From Gemmatimonadota bacterium (GTDB taxonomy: Bacteria > Gemmatimonadota > Gemmatimonadetes > Gemmatimonadales > GWC2-71-9), in the NCBI GenBank assembly GCA_003221985.1, contig QHUQ01000125.1, forward strand, positions 1 through 44,781: a DNA stretch of 44,781 nucleotides, in the 5' to 3' direction. Of this stretch, positions 18,760-25,768 are shown in pieces. How positions within the stretch are numbered: the first letter of the stretch is position 1; every line of letters starts with the position of its first letter. The position numbers and the translations under genes were made by a program. The notes under the pieces were generated by a model that saw only the letters and a program-made list of their open reading frames with translations, did no database searches and had not been told where the DNA came from.

Positions 18760-19557
18760 ATGACGGGATCGGGCAACGATTTCGTCATGCTGGACGCGCG
18801 CGTGTCCGCGCCGGCCGACTGGACGCCCGAGGACATGCAGATCGTGTGCGCGCGCGGCACGGGGATCGGGGCGGACGGCATCGTCTTCGTGGGACCGGGC
18901 TCGAAGCCCGGTGCAGCGCGCATGATTTACTACAATTCCGACGGATCTCACGCCAACATGTGCGGCAACGCCGCGCTCTGTAGCACGACGCTCGCCGTGC
19001 ATCTGGGGGTGGGCGCGGCCGACGGTCTGGACCTCGAGACCGACGCCGGCACCTACCGCAGCCGAGCCGTGGAGCCGGGTCGTGCGGAGCTGCATCTGGC
19101 GCCTGTCGACGCACCGGCAGCCGTTCCAGGCCTCAAGCTCGCCGCAGAAGAACAGCAGGCCGCGTTGGCACGTGTCGGCGTACCACACCTGGTGGTCGTC
19201 GTAGCCAACGTGGATCGGGTCCCGCTCATGGAACGGGGACGCGCGTTACGGTTCGATCCGGCGCTCGGACCCGAAGGCGCCAATGTCAACTTCATTTCGC
19301 AAGATCCAAGGGGTGGCATCTGGCGGATGCGGACCTACGAGCGCGGCGTGGAGGGCGAAACGCTGGCCTGCGGGACGGGGGCTGTCGGTGCCGGCTGCGC
19401 CGTCCACGAGTGGGGCCTCGCGCGCTTGCCGGTCAGCATCCGGAGCCGCAGTGGGCTGACACTCGGCGTACGCGCGACAAAAGCCCAGGACGGGCGTTAT
19501 GACGAGGTGTGGCTTGCTGGAGAGGGGAGAATGGTCTTCAGAGGTGTGATTACGTGA
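18760..19557 (+). CDS. dapF: Diaminopimelate epimerase
   Basis: Interconverts LL- and meso-diaminopimelate for lysine and peptidoglycan. The protein has the DapF landmarks: KMTGSGNDF at the start, GADG, NSDGS and the two catalytic cysteines, Cys68 (NMCGN) and Cys204 (ACGTGAVGAGC). The usual CGNGARC reads CGNAALC here, which changes the conserved Gly and Arg. From ATG 18760 it is 265 residues, but the conserved leading strand (LPIYK) lies before that ATG. No ATG, GTG or TTG occurs in frame in the 39 bases before it, so the start may be a CTG (18721) or lie inside the preceding gene. It is the last + gene before the dif-like site. Confidence 0.92.
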   Translation: MTGSGNDFVMLDARVSAPADWTPEDMQIVCARGTGIGADGIVFVGPGSKPGAARMIYYNSDGSHANMCGNAALCSTTLAVHLGVGAADGLDLETDAGTYRSRAVEPGRAELHLAPVDAPAAVPGLKLAAEEQQAALARVGVPHLVVVVANVDRVPLMERGRALRFDPALGPEGANVNFISQDPRGGIWRMRTYERGVEGETLACGTGAVGAGCAVHEWGLARLPVSIRSRSGLTLGVRATKAQDGRYDEVWLAGEGRMVFRGVIT

Positions 19558-19586
19558 CCAGCTTGTCCACATTCAAACACATCTCA

Positions 19587-19614
19587 ACTTAACATAACAT
19601 CTATTATACGAACC
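19587..19614 (-). other. dif: dif-like XerC/XerD chromosome-dimer resolution site
   Basis: Read on the minus strand, this 28-bp site has an XerC half GGTTCGTATAA (19604-19614), a 6-base centre TAGATG (19598-19603) and an XerD half TTATGTTAAGT (19587-19597). Against the E. coli dif halves as I recall them, the XerC half matches 9 of 11 and the XerD half 10 of 11. It lies in the only AT-rich gap of the window, between the convergent dapF and TPR genes, exactly where gene orientation switches. This is what a terminus-region dif looks like. Matches were counted by eye. Confidence 0.85.
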
Positions 19615-19620
19615 TAGCTG

Positions 19621-20322
19621 CTACGAAACTGTACCCTTCGTAAGCTCGGCCATCCGCACCTTCGCCTCCGTCACTGTCGCCTCTTTCGGGAAATCCTTCA
19701 CGATGCGCCGATAGGCCGCCAACGCCCTAGACGTGTCTGCAGCGATCGTCCAGGCGCGACCGGCATCGGAGAGCATCTGGGCCTTCAGGAAGTCCAGGCG
19801 GGCCGCTGCAGACCCGTTTTCATAGGCCTCTCCCGCTTCCCGCGGGCGCCCCATGTTCTCGTAGGCGGCCCCCAGCAGGCCGTAGGCCTGCGCCCGGAAG
19901 GCTTTGGCGGCGCCCGGCGCGTAGTCCTTGAGGACCTGCACAGCCTGCTGCGGCTGCCCCTGCAGCAGCCGCACGTTGGCCAGCAACAACCGCCCTTCCT
20001 CGGCCGCATTCGTGCCCGAGTAGTTCTCCACGACGCGAGCCAGCTCGCTCGCGGCCAGCGGCATGTTCTGGTTCTCGAACGCGAACCGGGCGCTCTGCAG
20101 CTCGCGACTGGCGATGTCCTCCGAGCGACGCTTGGTCGATAGCTGCCACACGAACAGCACCGCGCCGATGACGAGGATCGTGCCGATCCACGACGTCAGC
20201 TGCCTGTGTGCCTTGATCCACGCCAGGGCTCGATCCGAGAACGGCGGCCGCTGCGGTTTGACCGGCCCCGCTCCCGTCGTGCCCGTCGTGCTACCCGTGC
20301 GCGTTGCCGTCTGCGTTGCCAT
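19621..20322 (-). CDS. TPR-repeat protein with one N-terminal membrane helix (YfgM-like)
   Basis: A 233-residue protein. A Thr/Gly-rich cytoplasmic N-terminus of about 45 residues is followed by one membrane helix (WIGTILVIGAVLFVWQL, about 45-61). A tetratricopeptide region then runs from about 75 to 225 (RFAFENQNMPLAASELARVV, AYGLLGAAYENMGRPREAGEAY, RALAAYRRIVKDFPKEA). The layout resembles YfgM, a partner of the Sec translocon and periplasmic chaperones, but the match is only to architecture. AAGGAG lies four bases before ATG 20322. It follows tRNA-Arg and ends seven bases from the dif-like site. Confidence 0.8.
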   Translation of the reverse strand: MATQTATRTGSTTGTTGAGPVKPQRPPFSDRALAWIKAHRQLTSWIGTILVIGAVLFVWQLSTKRRSEDIASRELQSARFAFENQNMPLAASELARVVENYSGTNAAEEGRLLLANVRLLQGQPQQAVQVLKDYAPGAAKAFRAQAYGLLGAAYENMGRPREAGEAYENGSAAARLDFLKAQMLSDAGRAWTIAADTSRALAAYRRIVKDFPKEATVTEAKVRMAELTKGTVS

Positions 20323-20352
20323 CGTGCTCCTTCGGAGAATGTCGTTCGCAGA

Positions 20353-20426
20353 TGCCCCTGGGGTGACTCGAACACCCGGCCAACGGTTTAGGAAACCGCT
20401 GCTCTATCCACCTGAGCTACAGGGGC
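20353..20426 (-). tRNA. tRNA-Arg (anticodon CCT)
   Basis: The minus strand folds as a complete cloverleaf of 74 bases. The acceptor stem GCCCCTG pairs with CAGGGGC, with discriminator A. The D arm has AGCTCAGGTGGATAGAGC. The anticodon stem GCGGT/ACCGT encloses loop TTCCTAA with anticodon CCT, and the T loop is TTCGAGT. CCA is not encoded. It reads the AGG codon. Confidence 0.95.
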
Positions 20427-20461
20427 AGGTCCGGGGGCGTAAGCGCAGAAATGTACGCGAG

Positions 20462-20980
20462 TTAGGCGTAGTGCAGCAAGGCCTCGACGCGTCTTCCCTG
20501 CAGTCGTTGGCGGCCCTTGAGGAAGTCGAGCTCGTTCAGAAAACTGAATCCCGCGACGCCGGCCCCGGTCCCGCCGACAAGCTGCGCAGCGGCGTTGGCT
20601 GTCCCACCGGTGGCCAGCACGTCATCGACGATCAGCACGCGATCTCCCGGCTGCACGGCGTCGTGATGCATTTCCAGGGCATCGCTGCCGTATTCGAGCG
20701 CATACTCCACCCGCTGCGTGGCCGCGGGCAGCTTCCCCGGCTTGCGGATCGGCACCAACCCTGCCCCGAGCTCGAGCGCGATCGGCGCGCCGAATAAGAA
20801 CCCGCGGGATTCGATCGAAACGACGCGCGTGATGCGCGCAGCGCGGTACGGATCCGCCATCAGCTTCACCGCTTTTCCGAACAACGCGATGTCGAGCAGC
20901 ACCGGCGTGACGTCCTTGAAGACTATCCCGCGCTTCGGAAAGTCGGGAACGTCGCGGATTGCGCGCTTCAGCTCGTCCAT
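20462..20980 (-). CDS. apt: Adenine phosphoribosyltransferase
   Basis: Salvages adenine to AMP using PRPP. The 172-residue protein has the family length. The opening region RDVPDFPKRGIVFKDVTPVL is characteristic of bacterial Apt, GFLFGAPIALELGAG marks the flexible-loop domain, and VLIVDDVLATGGTANAA (about 120-136) is the PRPP-binding motif with its two acidic residues. The start is ATG 20980; acylphosphatase lies upstream on the same strand 12 bases away. Complete, nothing unusual. Confidence 0.97.
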   Translation of the reverse strand: MDELKRAIRDVPDFPKRGIVFKDVTPVLLDIALFGKAVKLMADPYRAARITRVVSIESRGFLFGAPIALELGAGLVPIRKPGKLPAATQRVEYALEYGSDALEMHHDAVQPGDRVLIVDDVLATGGTANAAAQLVGGTGAGVAGFSFLNELDFLKGRQRLQGRRVEALLHYA

Positions 20981-20992
20981 GAGAGCCTCGAT

Positions 20993-21265
20993 TTATCGGA
21001 TGTCGAACGATCTGGGGACATCAAGTTCAACTGGAACTTGAAGTCGTTCGACGTCGTCGACCCGTGCGTGCGATGGACCGCGGCGCAGCTGCTGCTCCAA
21101 CTTCTCAAGTACCGCTTCAGGTCCTTCAGAAACTACTTCAACCGATCCGTCCGGGAGGTTGCGCGCGAACCCTCCCAACTGCAATCGCTCGGCCTCACGC
21201 ATGACAAACCACCTGAACCCCACCCCTTGAACGCGGCCGCGGATAATCCAGCGTTGGCGGCTCAA
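20993..21265 (-). CDS. acyP: Acylphosphatase
   Basis: A small cytoplasmic enzyme that hydrolyses acyl phosphates. The 90 residues carry the active-site pattern GRVQGVGFRWFVMREAERL, with the catalytic Arg in GFRW, and GFARNLPDGSVEVVSEG with the catalytic Asn. The start is TTG 21265, shared with the DedA stop as TTGA; no ATG or GTG is available before the conserved region. Length and motifs are complete. Confidence 0.95.
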   Translation of the reverse strand: MSRQRWIIRGRVQGVGFRWFVMREAERLQLGGFARNLPDGSVEVVSEGPEAVLEKLEQQLRRGPSHARVDDVERLQVPVELDVPRSFDIR

Positions 21266-21888
21266 ATTGGCTGACGCCGCTGCCGGCGCCGGCGCAGCAC
21301 GTACACAAGGACGGTGACGAGCGTGAGCGGAATCAGGATGAGCAGCGCGCGCGTGACGTAGCGATGGATCTCCTCGTTCCGTAGCACACCCTCATGCTGG
21401 CCCAGGAAGTACCCGATCCACGTCAAGATCGCGCACCAGACGGTGGCGCCAACGGCCGTGTACAGGATGAACTTCGGCAGCGCCATGCGGTGCAGCCCGG
21501 CGGGGATCGAAATGAGGTGGCGGATCACGGGAAAGAGGCGGCCGATCAGCGTACTGATCTCGCCATGCTCGGCGAAAAAGCGCTCCGAGCGCTGAAGGTT
21601 CTTCTCACTCAGCAGGACGTACTTGCCGTAGCGCTGGATGAGCGGCCGGCCGATCAATTGAGCCCCGTAATAGTTGGCAAGCGCACCGATGACACTGCCC
21701 AACACGCCGCAGAGCAGCGCCACCGGAAAGCTCATCTGCCCTTTGGCCGCCCAGTAGCCCGCCGGGGGCATCACCAGCTCGCTGGGTACCGGCAAGATCG
21801 ACGACTCCATCGCCATGAGCGCGATGATCCCGGGATATCCCAGCTGGAGCAACGTCTGCAGCAGCCAGTCGATGAACCGCTCAAGCAT
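21262..21888 (-). CDS. DedA family membrane protein
   Basis: A 208-residue inner-membrane protein of the DedA (SNARE-associated/VTT) family, whose members recycle undecaprenyl phosphate or move phospholipids. Characteristic features are the FxxIxxSxxPxPSE-like MAMESSILPVPSELVMPPAGY (about 24-45), GSVIGALANYYGAQLIGR with its conserved G-x3-G and Arg, and the membrane-embedded GRLFPVIRHLISIPAG (about 113-128). The start is ATG 21888, overlapping the pcm stop by eight bases. The frame is open further upstream only as a shadow of pcm. Confidence 0.93.
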   Translation of the reverse strand: MLERFIDWLLQTLLQLGYPGIIALMAMESSILPVPSELVMPPAGYWAAKGQMSFPVALLCGVLGSVIGALANYYGAQLIGRPLIQRYGKYVLLSEKNLQRSERFFAEHGEISTLIGRLFPVIRHLISIPAGLHRMALPKFILYTAVGATVWCAILTWIGYFLGQHEGVLRNEEIHRYVTRALLILIPLTLVTVLVYVLRRRRQRRQPI

Positions 21889-22549
21889 CGAAGCCGTGCT
21901 CGCCGACCAGGGGAACGAAGCGCGCCTCACCGATCGGTGTCGATCGGATCCCCTCGGCGGTACGGCGCACGAGGGTGAGCGTTTGGGCTCCCTTTGCTCC
22001 CAGAGGGATGATGATGCAGCCTCCCGGCGTGAGCTGCTCGACCAGCGGCGGTGGAATCTCCGGCCCTCCCGCCGCGACCAGAATCGCGTGGTAGGGCGCA
22101 TAGGCGCTCCATCCCAACGTTCCGTCGCCGACCAGCACCGAGACGTTGCCGACGCCCGCGGCACGCAGTGCTGCCTGCGCGGCTTCTGCCAGCGGGCGCA
22201 CGCGCTCGATGGTGAAGACCTGTTCGGCTAACGCTGCGAGCAGCGCCGTCTGGTACCCGGACCCGGTGCCGATTTCGAGGACGCGCTCCTTCCCCTTGAG
22301 CTTGAGCGTCTCGAGGTAGCGGGCCTGGGTGAAGGGTTGTGAGATCGTCTGGCCGTTGCCGATGGGGAGCGCGGCATCCTCGTAGGCCCGATGCCGCACC
22401 GCTTCGGGCACGAACAGATGACGTGGCGTCGCCGCAAAGGCACGCAGCACGGCGAGGTCGCGAATGCCCTGTGTGCGCAGCTGTTCGACCAGGCGTGCGC
22501 GGTAGCCGCCGTAGGTGTCGCGGCTACCCGTCACTTCCCCAAATCCCAT
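21881..22549 (-). CDS. pcm: Protein-L-isoaspartate O-methyltransferase
   Basis: Repairs isoaspartyl residues in aged proteins using SAM. Family marks: TPRHLFVPEAVRHRAYEDAALPIGNGQTISQP (about 41-72), SAM motif VLEIGTGSGYQTALLA (about 90-105), and LTPGGCIIIPLG. From ATG 22549 it is 222 residues and overlaps surE by 19 bases. A GTG at 22534 forms a GTGA overlap with the surE stop and may be the true start (217 residues), in line with the 4-base overlaps common in this region. Pairing with surE is widespread in bacteria. Confidence 0.95.
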   Translation of the reverse strand: MGFGEVTGSRDTYGGYRARLVEQLRTQGIRDLAVLRAFAATPRHLFVPEAVRHRAYEDAALPIGNGQTISQPFTQARYLETLKLKGKERVLEIGTGSGYQTALLAALAEQVFTIERVRPLAEAAQAALRAAGVGNVSVLVGDGTLGWSAYAPYHAILVAAGGPEIPPPLVEQLTPGGCIIIPLGAKGAQTLTLVRRTAEGIRSTPIGEARFVPLVGEHGFDA

Positions 22550-23187
22550 TTCCGTACGACTTCAAGCAGTTTGTAATTCGTCAGGTCCACGTGCAGTGGG
22601 GTGACCGAGATGAACCCGTCCTTGACCGCCTGAAAATCGGAGTCGGCGCCGCCGGACCAGGTGACTCGCCCTCCCCCGATCCAGTGCACCTCGCGACCCC
22701 ACGGGTCTTTCATGGTGGCGATCTCTTCGTGGAAGACGCGGCTGCCGAGGTTAGTCACTTTCACCCCTTTGACCTGATCGGCTGGAATCGGCGGCAGATT
22801 GATGTTCAGCAGCGTTTCGCCCGGGAAATTTTCGACGCGGACGATGCGCTGAATGAGCCGCTCGAGCCCTTTGCGATGACTTTCCAGGTGCTCGAGGTCG
22901 AAACTGCCGTAGGAGATGGCGATGCTGGGGACACCCGCCGCCAGGCCTTCCATCGCCGCGGAGACGGTGCCCGAATAGAGCACGTCCTCGCCCATGTTCG
23001 GCCCGTGGTTCACGCAGGAAAACACCCAGTTCGGCCCATCCGGCATCAGGGCGCCCAACGCGAGCAGCACGCAATCGGTCGGCGTGCCATCCACCTGGAA
23101 GGCGCCATCGGACCGGCGGTGCGCCCGCAGCGGCCGGTGCAGCGTCAATGAGTGCGATGTGCCGCTTTGCTCCCGATCGGGCGCCAC
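22531..23187 (-). pseudogene. surE: SurE nucleotidase lacking its N-terminal active-site segment
   Basis: SurE is a metal-dependent 5'/3'-nucleotidase. The visible 218 residues match it well from VAPDREQSGTSHSLTL onward, with VDGTPTDCVLLAL, SGVNHGPNMGEDVLYSGTV-like sequence and SVTPLHVDLT at the end. Intact SurE begins about 33 residues earlier with a strand and the NDDG motif whose aspartates bind metal. Here those residues are missing, and in frame only two codons lie between the family sequence (VTVVAPD) and a TAG stop. The GTG at 23187 is the only start. The first 43 bases overlap the preceding glycosyltransferase gene, which has an abnormal tail. I infer a deletion across the junction and loss of activity. 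Confidence 0.85.
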
Positions 23188-23810
23188 AACAGTGACCTAC
23201 GGAAATGGCTGCGGGCGACCGCGCCGTAGAGGGTCGGGACGTCGACCGAGGCGACGCGATACCCGGCCCGGAGCGCATCGAGCAGGAAGTTGGCCTCGAA
23301 CTCGTAGCGATCGCCCACCGGTTGCACGCGCTCGGCGAGCTCACGCGTGAAGGCGCGGAATCCCGTCTGCGCATCACGGACCTGCTGCCCGCCGATGCGC
23401 GATGCGAGACTCGCGGACAGCCAGTTGGTGAAACGACGAGAGAGCGGCATCGCGCGGTTGCGTTGGCGCGCGCCGAGCACGAGAGCAGCTCTCCCTTCTG
23501 CGATGGGACTCAACAGACGTGGAATCTCCTCCGGTGGGTGCTGTCCATCGGCATCGATCGTCACGATGATCGATGCACCGAGGGCACACGCCTTTGCGAT
23601 TCCTGTTCGCAGGGCATTCCCTTTACCACGATTACGCGGATGCATGACGAGCGTAGCACCCGTCCCCCTTCCCTCTTCCCACGTCCCATCGCGAGATCCA
23701 TCATCGACAACAATGATCTCGGCCGCAGGGACGGCCGATCTCGTGCGCGTGACGACGTCCCCAATCGTAGCAGCGGCCTGGAATGCGGGGATGACGACGC
23801 CGACCCGCAT
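23145..23810 (-). CDS. Family 2 glycosyltransferase with an altered C-terminus
   Basis: A 221-residue GT2 resembling dolichol/polyprenol-phosphate transferases: VGVVIPAFQAAATIGDV at the start, IIVVDDGSRDGT, the D-x-D region TIDADGQHPPEEIPRLL (about 83-100), and DAQTGFRAFTRELAERV. It starts at ATG 23810, one base after the MerR stop. The family sequence is convincing up to about VARSHFR. The last 16 or so residues (SLLWRPIGSKAAHRTH) are an out-of-frame reading of surE, so its own 3' end appears to be lost in the same event that truncated surE. Activity may survive because the catalytic core is present. Confidence 0.85.
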   Translation of the reverse strand: MRVGVVIPAFQAAATIGDVVTRTRSAVPAAEIIVVDDGSRDGTWEEGRGTGATLVMHPRNRGKGNALRTGIAKACALGASIIVTIDADGQHPPEEIPRLLSPIAEGRAALVLGARQRNRAMPLSRRFTNWLSASLASRIGGQQVRDAQTGFRAFTRELAERVQPVGDRYEFEANFLLDALRAGYRVASVDVPTLYGAVARSHFRRSLLWRPIGSKAAHRTH

Positions 23811-23811
23811 A

Positions 23812-24177
23812 TCAGCTCCCTTCGAGGATGCCGAGCACCGACTTGAGCTCGGCGCGGAGCTCCTTGACCGTTTCGGTAGCGAGCGCACGCCGCGCTTCGG
23901 GCTTGAGCTCACCCGAGCGCCGGTACTGCTCGATTTTTTGCCGCGCCCCTTCGATCGTGTACTTCTCCGTGTACAACAGATGCTTCACGAGCATGATCAG
24001 CTCGATCTCGCGCCGTTGGTACACGCGGTTCCCCGAGCGGTTTTTGGCGGGATTCAGGAAGCGGAACTGACTCTCCCAGTAACGCAATACGTGTGGCTTG
24101 AGATCGGTGAGCTGACAGACCTCGCCGATCGAGAAGAACTCCTGCACGGGCTGCGCAGGGGTGGGGGTGCTGCTCAT
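23812..24177 (-). CDS. MerR family transcriptional regulator
   Basis: A 121-residue DNA-binding protein. The winged HTH of the MerR family occupies about residues 13-82: FFSIGEVCQLTDLKPHVLRYWESQF, then GNRVYQRREIELIMLVKHLLYTEKYTIEGARQKI. A short coiled C-terminus follows (TVKELRAELKSVLGIL) and no ligand-binding domain. This layout recurs in short MerR-like proteins near housekeeping genes in several phyla. It starts at ATG 24177, sharing ATGA with the gpsA stop. Its target is unknown. Confidence 0.9.
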   Translation of the reverse strand: MSSTPTPAQPVQEFFSIGEVCQLTDLKPHVLRYWESQFRFLNPAKNRSGNRVYQRREIELIMLVKHLLYTEKYTIEGARQKIEQYRRSGELKPEARRALATETVKELRAELKSVLGILEGS

Positions 24178-25169
24178 AGGCTTTCCGCTTTCAGCTCGCG
24201 CTCCATGAGGTCGCTGATGGCTTGCTTGGGCGACTTGTTCTTGAACAACACATTGGCGACTTCGCGCGAGATCGGCAGCTCGATGCCGTGACGCTCTCCC
24301 AGCGCGACCGCGGTGCGGGCGGTATTGACCCCTTCCACAACGGCCTGCGTTTTCGCAAGCGCCTGCGCGACCGATTGCCCCTGCCCGAGCGCGACGCCGA
24401 GCCCGCGATTCCGTGACAGCGCCCCCGTGGCCGTGAGGATCAGGTCGCCGAGGCCGGCCAGGCCGGAGAACGTCATTGCTTGCGCCCCGAGTGCCACACC
24501 GAGCCGCGTGATTTCGGCGAGGCCGCGCGTGATCAATGCGGCGCGCGTGTTGAACCCGAGTCCGAGGCCCTCGAGGATGCCCGCGGCGAGGGCGATGACG
24601 TTCTTGAGGGCCCCACCCAATTCCACACCGATCACGTCGGTGTGCGAATACACGCGGAAGTGCGGCGTCGAGAACAGACGCTGCGCCCGCTCGGCGACCG
24701 CGTGATCCGTTGCCGCGGCGACGACCGCCGTCGGCTGGCGCTGATAGACCTCGAGTGCGAACGAAGGGCCCGACAGCACCGAGATCGGCGTGCCGGTGGG
24801 GAGCACCTCCACCAACACCGCGGATGGCCGTTCCAGCTTGTCAGGATCGAGCCCCTTGGACGCGCTGACGATCAGAGGCGGCCGGGTGATCGACCGAGCC
24901 ACCTGCGTCATGACCGGCCGCACGGCGTGTGAGGGCGCCGCCGACACGATGACCTCCGCGTCCCGCACCACAGCTGCGATCTCGCGCGCGGCGGCGAGTG
25001 TGGGGGCCAGCGGCGCTCCCGGCAGAAACATCTCGTTCATGTGCCGCTGATTGACGCTCTCGACAACCTCGGGCTCGCGGGCCCAAAGGGTCACCTGCTC
25101 CCCTTTGCGCGCGAGCAGGTCCGCGAGTGCGGTGCCCCACGCGCCGCCCCCAATCACGGCGACTCTCAT
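24174..25169 (-). CDS. gpsA: Glycerol-3-phosphate dehydrogenase [NAD(P)+]
   Basis: Reduces dihydroxyacetone phosphate to sn-glycerol-3-phosphate for phospholipid synthesis, feeding PlsY encoded immediately upstream. The 331-residue protein begins MRVAVIGGGAWGTALA (Rossmann fold). It has SASKGLDP, VLSGPSFALEV, the catalytic Lys region GALKNVIALAAGILEGLGLGFNTRAALITRG and a C-terminal helical domain. ATG 25169 overlaps the plsY stop (ATGA); the longer open frame upstream is shadow. Confidence 0.96.
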   Translation of the reverse strand: MRVAVIGGGAWGTALADLLARKGEQVTLWAREPEVVESVNQRHMNEMFLPGAPLAPTLAAAREIAAVVRDAEVIVSAAPSHAVRPVMTQVARSITRPPLIVSASKGLDPDKLERPSAVLVEVLPTGTPISVLSGPSFALEVYQRQPTAVVAAATDHAVAERAQRLFSTPHFRVYSHTDVIGVELGGALKNVIALAAGILEGLGLGFNTRAALITRGLAEITRLGVALGAQAMTFSGLAGLGDLILTATGALSRNRGLGVALGQGQSVAQALAKTQAVVEGVNTARTAVALGERHGIELPISREVANVLFKNKSPKQAISDLMERELKAESL

Positions 25170-25768
25170 CCGCTCGCCGCCTTCCTGGTCCGAAATCGGT
25201 TCTCCGTACCCGCTAGCAGCCGCCCGATGTTGCGGCGATGCGCGAAGACAATCAACGCGACGAGCCCCACGGCCGCCCAGAATGCGTACGGATCGCTCGG
25301 CTGGAGCAGCGCCACCCAGAGCGGCACGCTCGCGACGGCGATGATCGAGCTCAACGACACGTAGCCCGTCAGCCAGAGACACACGACCCACACTGGAATG
25401 GCGATCAGCACGGCGACGGGCGCGAGGGCGAGGAACATGCCGGCCGCCGTGGCGACGCCTTTGCCGCCCTTGAAGCTCACGTACGGCGAGAACATGTGAC
25501 CGAGCACGGCCGCGCCCCCCACGGCTACAGGCAACCAAGCATAGGGGGAAGCTGGAGCGAGTAGCACCGGCACAGTTCCCTTGGCGATGTCGAACAGCGC
25601 AACGGGAATGGCGTACTTCCAACCGAGGATCCGGTAGACGTTCGTAGCGCCGAGGTTCTTCGAACCGTGCTCGCGCAGGTCGATGCCCCGCCCCAGCTTG
25701 CCGGCGATGTAGCTCGTGGGCGTGGCGCCCAGCAGATACGCCGCCAGAATGCCGAGGATGGCGTTCAG
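25166..25768 (-). CDS. plsY: Acyl-phosphate:glycerol-3-phosphate acyltransferase PlsY
   Basis: An inner-membrane enzyme that makes lysophosphatidate from acyl phosphate and G3P. The 200 residues have about five helices and the three PlsY motifs: SYIAGKLGRGIDLREHGSKNLGATN (about 19-42), FKGGKGVATAAG (about 100) and AHRRNIGRLLAGTENR near the end. I start it at CTG 25768, which shares CTGA with the der stop and has GAGG six bases before. The only other start is GTG 25825, deep inside der, which would add 19 non-homologous residues. A CTG start is unusual, but it gives the normal length. Confidence 0.93.
   Translation of the reverse strand: MNAILGILAAYLLGATPTSYIAGKLGRGIDLREHGSKNLGATNVYRILGWKYAIPVALFDIAKGTVPVLLAPASPYAWLPVAVGGAAVLGHMFSPYVSFKGGKGVATAAGMFLALAPVAVLIAIPVWVVCLWLTGYVSLSSIIAVASVPLWVALLQPSDPYAFWAAVGLVALIVFAHRRNIGRLLAGTENRFRTRKAASG

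Noticed and set aside
19563..19571. Replication origin at the DnaA-like 9-mer
   Set aside because: Only one box, no dnaA/dnaN nearby, and convergent gene orientation fits a terminus, not an origin.
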